Shown here piece after piece: positions 56,486-64,000 of a stretch of DNA of 64,000 bases. Location of the stretch: positions 62,001 through 126,000 of the forward strand of contig NZ_JBNAZM010000008.1 in the NCBI RefSeq assembly GCF_051195215.1, read 5' to 3'. Numbering within the stretch: position 1 is the stretch's first letter; every line of letters begins with the position of its first letter. The position numbers were made by a program, and so were the translations under genes. The notes below the pieces were generated by a model. It saw only the letters and a program-made list of their open reading frames with translations. It did no database searches and was not told the origin of the DNA. The stretch comes from Arhodomonas sp051195215 (GTDB taxonomy: Bacteria > Pseudomonadota > Gammaproteobacteria > Nitrococcales > Nitrococcaceae).

Positions 56486-56616
56486 GCGGCTGTTCTCCCT
56501 ATTCCTCGCCGTTGTGAACGACAGTGCCCCGCCCGACCGGGCAACGCAAATCGGCGACGAACCCGCGTCGTCGGTGATTGTCCATACTGGATACAGGTAC
56601 ACCGTCGGAGCGAACG

Positions 56617-57126
56617 ATGCCCATCACGCGACGTCGCCTACTGCTCGCCGGCGTTGCCGCACTGGCGGCACCGGCGCTCCTGCGGCAGACACTACCCACG
56701 GTGCGGGCGGCAGGTGGAGACGGAACCTTCCCGTTGTCACTGGATGAGCGCGCGTGGCGTGAACGGCTCACGGCGGAGGAATATGCCATCCTCCGCGAGG
56801 CCGGCACAGAGCCCCGCGGCTCCAGCGAGCTCCTCCACGAAAAACGCCCCGGTACCTATGTCTGCGCCGGTTGCGGGCAACCGTTGTTCGACTCCGCGAC
56901 CAAGTACGACAGCGGCACCGGCTGGCCGAGCTTTTACGCGCCCATCGAGGGCAGCATCGGCACGCGCGAGGATCGCAGCCTGTTCTTCATGGTGCGCACC
57001 GAGGTGCACTGCAGCCGCTGTGGCGGTCACCTGGGCCATGTGTTCGAGGACGGCCCCGAGCCGACAGGGCTTCGCTACTGCATCAACGGCCTGGCGCTCG
57101 ATTTCCGCCCTCGCGCACAGGCGTGA
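56617..57126 (+). CDS. msrB: Exported peptide methionine (R)-S-oxide reductase with Tat signal
   Basis: A 169-residue MsrB with an N-terminal twin-arginine-type signal (TRRRLLLAGVAALAAPALL) and then a complete MsrB domain: CAGCGQPLFD and CSRCGGHLGHVF zinc sites, GTGWPSFYAP, and the catalytic Cys in LRYCINGLAL. The ATG at 56617 is preferred because the Tat motif follows at once; the frame is open to 56578. With the next gene it forms a periplasmic methionine-sulfoxide repair pair. Confidence 0.9.
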   Translation: MPITRRRLLLAGVAALAAPALLRQTLPTVRAAGGDGTFPLSLDERAWRERLTAEEYAILREAGTEPRGSSELLHEKRPGTYVCAGCGQPLFDSATKYDSGTGWPSFYAPIEGSIGTREDRSLFFMVRTEVHCSRCGGHLGHVFEDGPEPTGLRYCINGLALDFRPRAQA

Positions 57127-57153
57127 CCCGCCGCGGCAACCAGGAGCATCGAC

Positions 57154-57828
57154 ATGCCCGCTGACACGCTCGCCGTAACCGGCCGCTGCCTGGCCCTGGC
57201 TTTCATACTCGCGCTCGCCGGCCCTGTCCTTGCTGCCGGGGGCAAGCCGGCGGCACCGCCGCCCGGAGACGGTCTCGCCGTCGCGACCTTCGCGGGTGGA
57301 TGTTTCTGGTGCATGGAGCCGCCGTACGACAAGATCGACGGGGTCAAGCGCACGGTCTCGGGCTACACCGGCGGCAGCGTGGAGCGGCCGACGTACGAGG
57401 CGGTCAGCGCCAGCGGCACCGGCCACTACGAAGCGGTGCGCGTGATCTACGATCCGGGGCAGGTCGACTACGAACGCCTGCTGCATATCTACTGGCGCAA
57501 CGTGGATCCTTTCGACGCCGGCGGGCAGTTCTGCGACCGCGGCCCCTCCTACCGTACCGCCATTTTCACCCACGACGAGCGGCAGCGACGCCTTGCTGAA
57601 CAAACACGCACGGAGCTGGCGGAACGCTTCGGCAAAGAGATTGCGACGGTGATCGAACCGGCCGAACGATTCTACCCGGCAGAGGACTATCACCAGGACT
57701 ACTACCGCAAGAACCCGCTTCGCTATAAGTTCTATCGCTTCACATGCGGGCGGGACGACCGCCTGGAAGAGGTATGGGGCGACGCGGCACGTCGCGGAGA
57801 AGTAACCAGCGGCGCATCGAAAAATTGA
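57154..57828 (+). CDS. msrA: Exported peptide methionine (S)-S-oxide reductase
   Basis: A 224-residue MsrA with a Sec-type signal (CLALAFILALAGPVLA). The active site is FAGGCFWCMEPPYDKIDGV; GYTGGSVERPTYEAVSASGTGHYEAVRVIYDP and FYPAEDYHQDYYRKNP are also present. The catalytic Cys is the first of CFWC. It lies 27 bases after exported msrB and has CAGGAG before the start. Together they repair both sulfoxide diastereomers outside the cytoplasm. Confidence 0.92.
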   Translation: MPADTLAVTGRCLALAFILALAGPVLAAGGKPAAPPPGDGLAVATFAGGCFWCMEPPYDKIDGVKRTVSGYTGGSVERPTYEAVSASGTGHYEAVRVIYDPGQVDYERLLHIYWRNVDPFDAGGQFCDRGPSYRTAIFTHDERQRRLAEQTRTELAERFGKEIATVIEPAERFYPAEDYHQDYYRKNPLRYKFYRFTCGRDDRLEEVWGDAARRGEVTSGASKN

Positions 57829-57946
57829 ATTGAGTCACAAAATAGAATCGAAACGATTGGCACTATCCCGAACCTGACGCAGGGGAAGCGACCAACCGAC
57901 AACCAACCCGGAGCAGGGAATGCCCGCCAGAGGAGGATCCCCGGTA

Positions 57947-59146
57947 ATGCGCACGGAGCTGCGCGGCTTCGCCGCTTTCGCCCTCGCCTTCCTGACCGCG
58001 ACCGCCCACGCGGATTTCTCCGACGGGGAGATACGCATTGGCGTGCTCACCGATCTCTCCGGACTGTCCCGGCGGGATGCGGGTCAACGCAGCGTCATTG
58101 CCGCGGAAATCGCGGCCGATCGCTTTGCCGACGGGCGCGCCGGCGCACCGGTGAAAATCATCGAGGTGGACCACGGCAGCGACGCGGAGCAAGCCCTCAC
58201 CGGTGCCCGGCGCCTGGTCGAGGAGCACCACGTGGACATGATCACCGACCTGGTGCGCTCCAACACCGCCATACCGGTGCAGCAGTACGCCACGGAACAG
58301 GGCGTCGTCGTAATGCCCACCGGCGCCGGCGCCTCCTCGCTGCACGGCGAGCACTGCTCGCCACTCGCCTTCCACTGGGGCTTCGACGGCTACGCCCTCG
58401 CCAATGCCGTGGCCTCGGCAGTCACCGAGGACGGCGGCGATGAATGGTACTTCGTCACCGCCGACTACGCCTTCGGCCAGGCAATCGAGAAGGCAGCCAG
58501 CCAGCTCGCCGAGCAGGCCGGCGCACAGGTACTCGGCCACGCGCGTTACCCCTACAAGGCGACGAATCTCACCGAGCCGCTCACCCGTGCCGCCGAATCC
58601 GGCGCCTCGGTAATCGCGCTGGCCAGCGGCGGCGAGGACACCCGGCGGGCGATCCGCCAGGGCTACGAGCTGGGCCTGCCCAACGGTGACCGCCGCTTCG
58701 CCGCACTGCTGGCATTCGTCACGGACATCCGCCGCCTGGAGCTCTACGTGGCCGAGGGACTGCAACTCGCCACGCCGTTCTACTGGAACTATGACGGCAC
58801 CAGCCGCGCTTTCGCCCGGCAGGTTCACGAGCGCTCCGGCGCCATGCCCACCATGATTCATGCCGGCACCTATTCCGCCACCCTCAACTACCTGCGTGCC
58901 GTCGCCGAGGCGGGTACCGACGATGCCTCGACCGTAGCCGAAACGTTGCGGCAGATGCCCATCGAGGATGCCTTCGCACGCAATGGTCACATCCGCGAGG
59001 ACGGACTGATGGTGCACGACTTCTTCCTCATGGAAGCGAAGCCGGCCACCGAAAGCGAAGGCGCTTGGGATTACTACCGCACGGTCGCCAGAATCGAGGG
59101 CGAACGCATTCACGCGCCGCCGGACGGCAGCTGCGGCATGCGGTAA
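57947..59146 (+). CDS. Periplasmic binding protein, branched-chain amino acid/amide type
   Basis: A 399-residue exported protein of the Leu/Ile/Val-binding-like family (Peripla_BP_6). After a signal peptide (cleavage near AHA-DFS), EIRIGVLTDLSGLSRRDAGQRSVIAAEIAADRF is the family start; ITDLVRSNTAIPVQQYA, WYFVTADYAFGQAIEKAASQ and RQMPIEDAFARNGHIREDGLMVHDFFLMEAK follow. The start at 57947 is preferred because GGAGG lies about 10 bases before it. No ABC permease or ATPase is adjacent. A decayed paralogue tail is found at 59843. Confidence 0.85.
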   Translation: MRTELRGFAAFALAFLTATAHADFSDGEIRIGVLTDLSGLSRRDAGQRSVIAAEIAADRFADGRAGAPVKIIEVDHGSDAEQALTGARRLVEEHHVDMITDLVRSNTAIPVQQYATEQGVVVMPTGAGASSLHGEHCSPLAFHWGFDGYALANAVASAVTEDGGDEWYFVTADYAFGQAIEKAASQLAEQAGAQVLGHARYPYKATNLTEPLTRAAESGASVIALASGGEDTRRAIRQGYELGLPNGDRRFAALLAFVTDIRRLELYVAEGLQLATPFYWNYDGTSRAFARQVHERSGAMPTMIHAGTYSATLNYLRAVAEAGTDDASTVAETLRQMPIEDAFARNGHIREDGLMVHDFFLMEAKPATESEGAWDYYRTVARIEGERIHAPPDGSCGMR

Positions 59147-59169
59147 TCCGAAGAGGCGCTCGGGTGCGA

Positions 59170-59823
59170 TCAGCCGTACTCGAGCGTCATCGCGTTCGCG
59201 GCACAGAACGATTCCAGATCATCGATCAGTGACTCTGCCACTGTCAGCCGTATGGTAACCCCGTCGCCATAGTCCACGGCCTCGATCACCGCGTCGTGGG
59301 TATCCACCCAGTGGCGAACGGCCTGCTCGCGGGCGAAATCCACTTGCAGCACGACCGTCGAGCGCGGCACGTGCCGCTCAACCGGCAACGCCGCGAGCAC
59401 CCGCTCGGTGGCCCCCGCGTAGGCGCGCACCAACCCGCCTGCTCCCAGCTTCACGCCGCCGAAGTAACGCACCACGACCACCACGACATCCGCCAGGCCC
59501 TTGTGCTGAATGACGTTGAGAATGGGCTTGCCGGCGGTACCGGAAGGTTCGCCGTCGTCGCTCATCGCTGCACTGGCAGCGCCGGCGGGATTGCCGATGA
59601 AGTACGCCCAGCAATGATGACGCGCATCCGGGAACTCGCCGCGTAATCGCTCCACCACGGCCATCGCGGCCTCCCGGGTCGTCACCCGCTCGGCATGGGC
59701 GATGAAGCGGCTCATCTTGACCTCGAGCTCCGCGCGCTGCGAGCCGGCGGGCACCATCGGCGCCTGTTGAGTCATCGTTTCCATGGCCTCGCTGTTCGTG
59801 GTGACGGTGTTACCGGGAGCCAT
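59170..59823 (-). CDS. yigZ: YigZ/IMPACT family protein
   Basis: A 217-residue protein of the YigZ family. KMSRFIAHAERVTTREAA, HHCWAYFIG, MSDDGEPSGTAGKPILNVIQHKGLADVVVVVVRYFGGVKLGAGGLVRAY and a C-terminal DUF1949-like domain (VTIRLTVAESLIDDLESF) are all present. The function is unsettled; eukaryotic IMPACT regulates GCN2. A start at 59785 or 59776 would lose a non-conserved leader. Confidence 0.88.
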   Translation of the reverse strand: MAPGNTVTTNSEAMETMTQQAPMVPAGSQRAELEVKMSRFIAHAERVTTREAAMAVVERLRGEFPDARHHCWAYFIGNPAGAASAAMSDDGEPSGTAGKPILNVIQHKGLADVVVVVVRYFGGVKLGAGGLVRAYAGATERVLAALPVERHVPRSTVVLQVDFAREQAVRHWVDTHDAVIEAVDYGDGVTIRLTVAESLIDDLESFCAANAMTLEYG

Positions 59824-59842
59824 CAGCCTATCATCGTGCTAG

Positions 59843-59956
59843 GAGGCCAAGCCTGCCACGGAGAGCCGGGGCGCGCGGGACTACTATCGCACCATCGCCC
59901 GAATCGACGGAGTGGCGATCCATGCGGCACCGAACAGGAACTGCGACACGCAGTAA
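59843..59956 (+). pseudogene. Decayed C-terminal fragment of a binding-protein paralogue
   Basis: Thirty-seven codons plus TAA read EAKPATESRGARDYYRTIA then RIDGVAIHAAPNRNCDTQ, matching residue for residue in spacing the C-terminus of the binding protein at 57947 (EAKPATESEGAWDYYRTVA, RIEGERIHAPPDGSCGMR). The codon before it is TAG, and no further similarity is visible upstream. Many silent differences show that this is an old paralogue rather than a recent copy. It occupies the upstream region of yigZ. Confidence 0.75.
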
Positions 59957-60082
59957 CGCCAGCCGGTCGCCTTCCGACCGGCGGCGCCCATTCGGCGAAA
60001 GGCCGGTGACGCATGCGCTTGGCCCGATTGCCCGCTTTCCGGATAATAGCTTGCCCGATGATCGCGCGAGAGGCTCAGGCAC

Positions 60083-60583
60083 ATGCAGTCACAGGAAAAG
60101 GCGTTCCCCGTCTCCTGGGATCAACTCCACCGCGACGCGCGCGCCCTCGCCTGGCGTCTGTCCGGCCAGGGGCAGTGGCGGGCGTTGGTGTGCGTCACCC
60201 GTGGCGGGCTCGTTCCCTCGGCCATCGTGGCCCGGGAGCTCGGCATCCGCATGATCGAGACGGTGTGCGTCGCCTCGTATCACGACTACCAGACCCAGGG
60301 TGACCTGCAGGTGCTCAAGCGCGTCAGCGACGCGGTTGTCGACGTCGGCGAGGGCCACGGCGACCAGGTGCTCATCGTCGACGACCTGGTGGATACCGGC
60401 AAGACCGCCCGGCTCGTCCGTGACATGCTGCCGAAGGCGCACTTCGCCACCGTCTACGCCAAGCCCCAGGGCTGCGAGGTCGTGGATACGTTCGTCACCG
60501 AAGTCTCGCAGGATACCTGGATCTACTTTCCGTGGGACATGGGCCTGCAATTCGTACCGCCGCTGCACGACGGCCGCAGCTAG
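60083..60583 (+). CDS. gpt: Xanthine-guanine phosphoribosyltransferase
   Basis: A 166-residue purine salvage enzyme. VCVTRGGLVPSAIVARELGIRMIETVCVASY, the PRPP-binding VLIVDDLVDTGKTARLVRDMLPKAHF and QDTWIYFPWDMGLQFVPP follow E. coli Gpt almost step by step. It starts 127 bases after the decayed paralogue tail and is 15 bases before the diguanylate cyclase gene. Confidence 0.94.
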   Translation: MQSQEKAFPVSWDQLHRDARALAWRLSGQGQWRALVCVTRGGLVPSAIVARELGIRMIETVCVASYHDYQTQGDLQVLKRVSDAVVDVGEGHGDQVLIVDDLVDTGKTARLVRDMLPKAHFATVYAKPQGCEVVDTFVTEVSQDTWIYFPWDMGLQFVPPLHDGRS

Positions 60584-60598
60584 CACGGCATCATCCCC

Positions 60599-61735
60599 AT
60601 GGGCATCCCGTTCGCGCCTACGCTGCGGCGTTGGCTACGCAGCATCCGCCGGCCAGCGGCACGTGCCTCCACGCTGACAGCGCTGGACGACGATCTGCGC
60701 GCGGCGCTCCTGGAGCTGCTCGAGGGTGCATCGCTGCCCCCGGCCTGCGAACGCGATCGCGACATCCTCGCCCACGATCTGCGCACGGCTGCCACGGCCA
60801 CGGATGCGGCCCCTCTCGTCCGGCGCATCACCGAGCTCGTGGTCACGGCCAACGAGCGCGAAACGCAGACACTCGAACGCGGCCTGGTGACCTACGCCCG
60901 GCAACTGACCGCCCTGGACGCCCATCTGCGCGCCGAGGACGCGAGCCGTGCCGATGTCGCCACGGAACAGACCACGCTCGAACAGCAGGTTCACGAACGT
61001 GTACGCGACATCCGCCGTGCGGTCCGCGGTGAGATCGGCGCCGACAACGAGGGCAGCGGCCCGCGTGTCGTCGAATCCCACCTGGCCCGCATCGTCGGTC
61101 AGCTGCGCTCGTTCTCGGCGCGCCAGAACGAGCGCCTGCAGTCCGCGGAGGCCGAGGCGCGCGAGCTTCGGGAGCGCCTGCGCGAAGCCGAGGCCGAGAC
61201 GACGCGGCTGCGCCGCAGCGTCATGGAGCACAAGAGCCGGGCCGCAGTGGACGGCCTCACCGGAATCCCCAACCGCCAGGCCTACGACGAGCGCTTCGAC
61301 ACGGAGCTCGCCCGACGCGACCGCCACAGCCTGGACCTCGCACTCGTGGTCACCGACATTGACCACTTCAAGCGCATCAATGACCAGCATGGACACATGG
61401 CCGGTGATCGCGTGCTCGGCGGCGTGGCCGCGACCCTGCGTGAGAATGTCCGTGCCAGTGACTTCATCGCCCGCTATGGCGGCGAGGAATTCGTCGTGCT
61501 GCTGCCGGAGACCGCCGGCGACGGTGGCCGCGAAGTCGCCGAGAAGCTCCGCCGGGCCGTGCGTGAGCAGGCGTACGAAGTGACACCGGGAGAACCGGTG
61601 CAGGTCACACTGTCCGCCGGCGTCACCGAGGTGCAGAGCGGCGACACGCGGACCACCGCCTTCGAGCGCGCCGATCAGGCGCTCTACGACGCCAAGCGCG
61701 CGGGCCGCGACCGCGTCATGGTTCGGCTGCGCTGA
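60599..61735 (+). CDS. Diguanylate cyclase (GGDEF), soluble, coiled-coil N-terminus
   Basis: A 378-residue cytosolic protein. The first 210 residues are helical and charged (QLTALDAHLRAEDAS; SFSARQNERLQSAEAEARELRERLREAEAETTRLRR is a strong coiled coil), followed by the GGDEF domain: DGLTGIPNRQAYDERFDTELARR, LVVTDIDHFKRINDQHGHMAGDRVL and the active loop YGGEEFVVLLPE. GGEEF is catalytically competent. N-terminal pattern is like that of SiaD/thioredoxin-independent DGCs with DUF-type sensory regions; the signal is unknown. The end overlaps convergent argO by 20 bases. Confidence 0.87.
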   Translation: MGIPFAPTLRRWLRSIRRPAARASTLTALDDDLRAALLELLEGASLPPACERDRDILAHDLRTAATATDAAPLVRRITELVVTANERETQTLERGLVTYARQLTALDAHLRAEDASRADVATEQTTLEQQVHERVRDIRRAVRGEIGADNEGSGPRVVESHLARIVGQLRSFSARQNERLQSAEAEARELRERLREAEAETTRLRRSVMEHKSRAAVDGLTGIPNRQAYDERFDTELARRDRHSLDLALVVTDIDHFKRINDQHGHMAGDRVLGGVAATLRENVRASDFIARYGGEEFVVLLPETAGDGGREVAEKLRRAVREQAYEVTPGEPVQVTLSAGVTEVQSGDTRTTAFERADQALYDAKRAGRDRVMVRLR

Positions 61736-62351
61736 TCAGCTGCCCGCCCCACTGCCAAGCGATCGCCCACATCGTTATCGCCACCAGCGCATTGAGCAGG
61801 CGCCAGGACGCCGGCCGCGCGAAGCACGGCGCGAGCAACCGCCCGCCAGCAGCCAGTATCGTGAACCACAGCAGTGAGCCCGTGATCCCGCCGGCGGCGA
61901 AGGACAGCCGCTCGCCCACCGGATAGGCCGCTGCAGCGCTGCCGATGAGCACGAACGTGTCCATGTACATATGCGGGTTGAGCAGGCTCACCGCCAGCGT
62001 CCCCGCCACCGCCGCACGCGGGCCGGCGGCGAGGAATTCAGTGGGCATCAGCGCCTGTGGCCGAACCGCGGCCCAGAACGCACGCAACCCATACCCCAGG
62101 AGAAACGCCACCCCGGCGGCCATCAACAGATCCGCCCACAAGCCACCGGCGGCTACCACCGCGCCGCCACTCAAAACGCCAAGGCTGATCATGAGCACGT
62201 CGATCGCGACGCACACTCCGGCAATCAGCCAGATGTGCACGTTGCCCACCGCGTGGGCGAGCACATAGGCATTCTGTGCCCCTACCGCGACGATCAGCGT
62301 CGCCGTCAGCGCCATTCCGTTGAACCACGGCCCCGTTTCCACCACTGCCAT
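61716..62351 (-). CDS. argO: Arginine/lysine exporter, LysE/ArgO family
   Basis: A 211-residue inner-membrane exporter with six helices. ATLIVAVGAQNAYVLAHAVG at the start, the Asp-containing helix VCVAIDVLMISLGVL and AVSLLNPHMYMDTFVLIGS are LysE/ArgO signatures. It is divergent from argP across a 96-base gap with an ArgP-type dyad, the same arrangement of regulator and target as known in corynebacteria (lysG-lysE). Confidence 0.92.
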   Translation of the reverse strand: MAVVETGPWFNGMALTATLIVAVGAQNAYVLAHAVGNVHIWLIAGVCVAIDVLMISLGVLSGGAVVAAGGLWADLLMAAGVAFLLGYGLRAFWAAVRPQALMPTEFLAAGPRAAVAGTLAVSLLNPHMYMDTFVLIGSAAAAYPVGERLSFAAGGITGSLLWFTILAAGGRLLAPCFARPASWRLLNALVAITMWAIAWQWGGQLISAAEP

Positions 62352-62406
62352 CTCCCGACGAACCGATCACGGGAGCCGATCGTAGAGAGCCTGCATGGAG
62401 AAGTGA

Positions 62407-62434
62407 AACTGATTATATTAAAGTGTAATCAGTT
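62407..62434. promoter_or_regulatory. ArgP-type dyad between argO and argP
   Basis: AACTGATTA (62407-62415) and TAATCAGTT (62426-62434) form a perfect 9-base inverted repeat with 10 bases between, in an AT-rich island 14 bases before the argP start. LysR-type regulators bind such dyads in the gap shared with the target gene. Confidence 0.7.
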
Positions 62435-62447
62435 ACGTTTATGATAT

Positions 62448-63350
62448 GTGCCCGTGATCGATCCACGCCAGCTACAGGCCCTCGCCGAAGTCGCCGCGCA
62501 GACGAGCTTCGAACGCGCCGCCCGGCGGCTGCACCTCACGCAGTCCGCGATATCACAACGGATTCGGGCCCTGGAGGCACAGGTCGGGCAGCCGCTGCTC
62601 GTGCGCCAGCGTCCGGTGCGTCCGACCGCCGCCGGCGCGCGGCTGCTGCGCTACCACCGTCAGGTCGAGCGCCTCACGCAACATGTTCTGGGGGATCTCG
62701 CCCTCGGCGAGACCGGGGTGGGCAGCGTCGCCCTGGGCGTCAACGCCGACAGCCTCGCCACCTGGCTGCCCGATGCCCTGGACAACCTGCTTGCCGGCCA
62801 GCACATGCGCGTCGAGCTCCATGTCGACGACCAGGATGTGACCCACCATCTGCTGCGCGAGGGCCGGGTCATCGGCTGCATCAGCGCCCATGCCGAGACC
62901 GTGCAGTCCTGCGACCGGGTGCCGCTGGGCATCATGGACTACGTGGCCGTTGCCGCCCCCGACTACGTGCAGCGGGTGTTTCCCGACGGGGTTACGACGG
63001 AGGCATTGCGAACCACCATGGCGCTCGACTTCAACGGCAAGGATGCGTTGCAGAGCACGTTCGCAGCACGCCACGGGCTCGATCCGGGCCAGCTGCAGCG
63101 TCACCAGGTTCCGTCGTCGGAAGGCTTTCTCGAGTTGATCCGTCGCGGGCATGGGTGGGGAATGGCGCCGGCGATTCAGGTGGCGGGGGACCTGCAGGCA
63201 GGTCGGTTGGTGACCATTGCGCCGGACGACGTGCTCTCGGTGCCGCTCTACTGGCACGTCTGGAACATCACGACCCCGGTCATCCGCGAGCTCACCGAGG
63301 CATTGCGGCAGGCGGCAGCCACCGCCCTGCATCCGCTGAAGGACGACTGA
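62448..63350 (+). CDS. argP: LysR-family regulator ArgP/LysG
   Basis: A 300-residue LysR regulator of the ArgP (IciA)/LysG type. The N-terminal helix-turn-helix reads LQALAEVAAQTSFERAARRLHLTQSAISQRIRALEAQVGQPLLVRQ; the effector domain includes VALGVNADSLATWLPDAL, a diagnostic ArgP stretch, and IGCISAHAETVQSC. The start is GTG at 62448 (another GTG at 62454). It presumably activates argO in response to arginine or lysine through the upstream dyad. Confidence 0.92.
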   Translation: MPVIDPRQLQALAEVAAQTSFERAARRLHLTQSAISQRIRALEAQVGQPLLVRQRPVRPTAAGARLLRYHRQVERLTQHVLGDLALGETGVGSVALGVNADSLATWLPDALDNLLAGQHMRVELHVDDQDVTHHLLREGRVIGCISAHAETVQSCDRVPLGIMDYVAVAAPDYVQRVFPDGVTTEALRTTMALDFNGKDALQSTFAARHGLDPGQLQRHQVPSSEGFLELIRRGHGWGMAPAIQVAGDLQAGRLVTIAPDDVLSVPLYWHVWNITTPVIRELTEALRQAAATALHPLKDD

Positions 63351-63391
63351 GCGGGAACTCGCCGGGGCCCGGCAAGCCCCGCACCAGCCGT

Positions 63392-63769
63392 TCAGTCGAC
63401 GACCTCGACCCGGATCTCGTCTCCGTCACGCACCGACGCGAGCACCCTGGCGTCCTCTTCGAGCCGGCCAAGGCGGTTGCACGGTGCCACCAGTCTACTC
63501 TCGTCGCCCTGGGAGATAGGGGTACGGCCGTAGGGCAACGCCAGCGCCCCGCCCTCGACCCAGAAGCACACCTCGCCCGGATCGACCACCTGCTGTGCAT
63601 CATCGCGGACATCCTGCTCCACCGGCAGGGAGAAGTACACCTCTTCACCCCAGGTCTGCGCGGTGCTCATGGACGGCAGTGCATCCGCCAGGGCGCGGCT
63701 CTCGGCACTGTCATCCAGCGTGGCGATGGCGGACCCCGCCGGCCAGCTCAGACGAATACGGTAGCTCAT
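63392..63769 (-). CDS. Cyclophilin-like fold protein (TM1367/DUF3830-type)
   Basis: A 125-residue protein: YRIRLSWPAGSAIATLDDSAESRALADALPSMSTAQTWGEEVYFSLPV, then DPGEVCFWVEGGALALPYGRTPIS. This order (ATL-dsa-s..l...LP....a..WG-eiYF) is typical of the small cyclophilin-like beta-barrel family. No enzymatic activity is established for it. The start at 63769 has GGAGGACGAGG before it. Confidence 0.7.
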   Translation of the reverse strand: MSYRIRLSWPAGSAIATLDDSAESRALADALPSMSTAQTWGEEVYFSLPVEQDVRDDAQQVVDPGEVCFWVEGGALALPYGRTPISQGDESRLVAPCNRLGRLEEDARVLASVRDGDEIRVEVVD

Positions 63770-63812
63770 CCTCGTCCTCCATCTGTCGTCATGGAAACAT
63801 TTTCCGTTTCCG

Positions 63813-64000
63813 TCATGCACGTACGATGCGCAGTTGATTGGTCGTGCCGCGCACCCCGAATGGCAGGCCGGCGGTCATCACGAGCGCATCACCCCCTTCA
63901 GCGATGCCGGTGTCCCGTGCCGCGCGCGCGGCACACTCTGCCGCGGCCTCACTGTCAGCGGCATCCGGCACCACCCGCGAGATCACGCCCCAGGCCAACG
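63813..64000 (-). CDS. pyk: Pyruvate kinase, C-terminal part (truncated by the window edge)
   Basis: Sixty-two C-terminal residues of a frame that continues beyond the window. WGVISRVVPDAADSEAAAE and the terminal GDALVMTAGLPFGVRGTTNQLRIV match the last beta-alpha-beta unit of bacterial pyruvate kinases (VVTAGVPFG..GTTN). The catalytic domain lies outside the window. Confidence 0.82.
   Translation of the reverse strand, partial: LAWGVISRVVPDAADSEAAAECAARAARDTGIAEGGDALVMTAGLPFGVRGTTNQLRIVRA

Overview
The window is GC-rich (about 65-70%), gene-dense bacterial chromosome. Its gene content (epmC, htpG, rpsP-rimM-trmD-rplS beside ffh and ypjD, QueF, ArgP/ArgO, two-ACT SerB) points to a gammaproteobacterium. 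A TeaA-like TRAP binding protein, a Pmp3-type peptide and acidic proteins suggest a moderately halophilic relative of Ectothiorhodospiraceae/Chromatiales; that placement is inference. There is no prophage, CRISPR array, integrase or transposase gene.

Layout. 0-3.3 kb: aldo/keto reductase, group III truncated haemoglobin and uracil permease, then dispersed repeat copy A and tRNA-Ala(GGC). 3.4-9.3 kb: a complete ribose operon rbsDACBRK behind a double LacI-type operator. 9.3-14.4 kb: a hypothetical protein, an ABC exporter, an ExoD-like protein, a small protein, peptide deformylase and an OmpA-like protein. 14.4-23.6 kb: GMC oxidoreductase, queF, a CHASE-GGDEF-EAL protein, epmC-htpG, a coiled-coil protein and a methyltransferase. 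23.7-30 kb: acetolactate synthase large subunit, cytosolic msrB, repeat copy B, serB, ald and a trans-3-hydroxyproline dehydratase. 30-40 kb: the S16-RimM-TrmD-L19 operon, ffh, ypjD, a CorB-like protein, cysS and gltX. 39-44 kb: a class-II-like phosphoribulokinase, a GAF/degenerate-GGDEF protein, and an overlapping DMT transporter / RuBisCO-like protein / cupin operon that resembles the methylthioribulose salvage route to isoprenoid precursors. 44-47 kb: a TetR / EgtD-like methyltransferase / MFS cassette ending in repeat copy C. 47.5-54 kb: a thiol peroxidase-like protein, a divergent TRAP transporter and a TrpXYZ-type ABC importer. 54-59 kb: Pmp3, DUF4112, an unusual methylglyoxal-synthase-containing protein, and exported MsrB and MsrA. 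58-64 kb: an amino-acid-type binding protein with a decayed paralogue tail nearby, yigZ, gpt, a diguanylate cyclase, argO/argP, a cyclophilin-like protein and the end of pyruvate kinase.

Most notable are three observations. (1) A MITE-like repeat family (three full copies and one remnant) has tips that supply the stop codon of the preceding gene in three independent places, so each protein ends in Tyr-stop. (2) A RuBisCO-like protein/cupin operon sits next to a phosphoribulokinase homologue although no true RuBisCO is present. (3) A 550-residue protein holds an apparently intact methylglyoxal synthase site plus a second degenerate copy of the same fold. All functional statements come from reading the sequence and from remembered family features; no database search was run.
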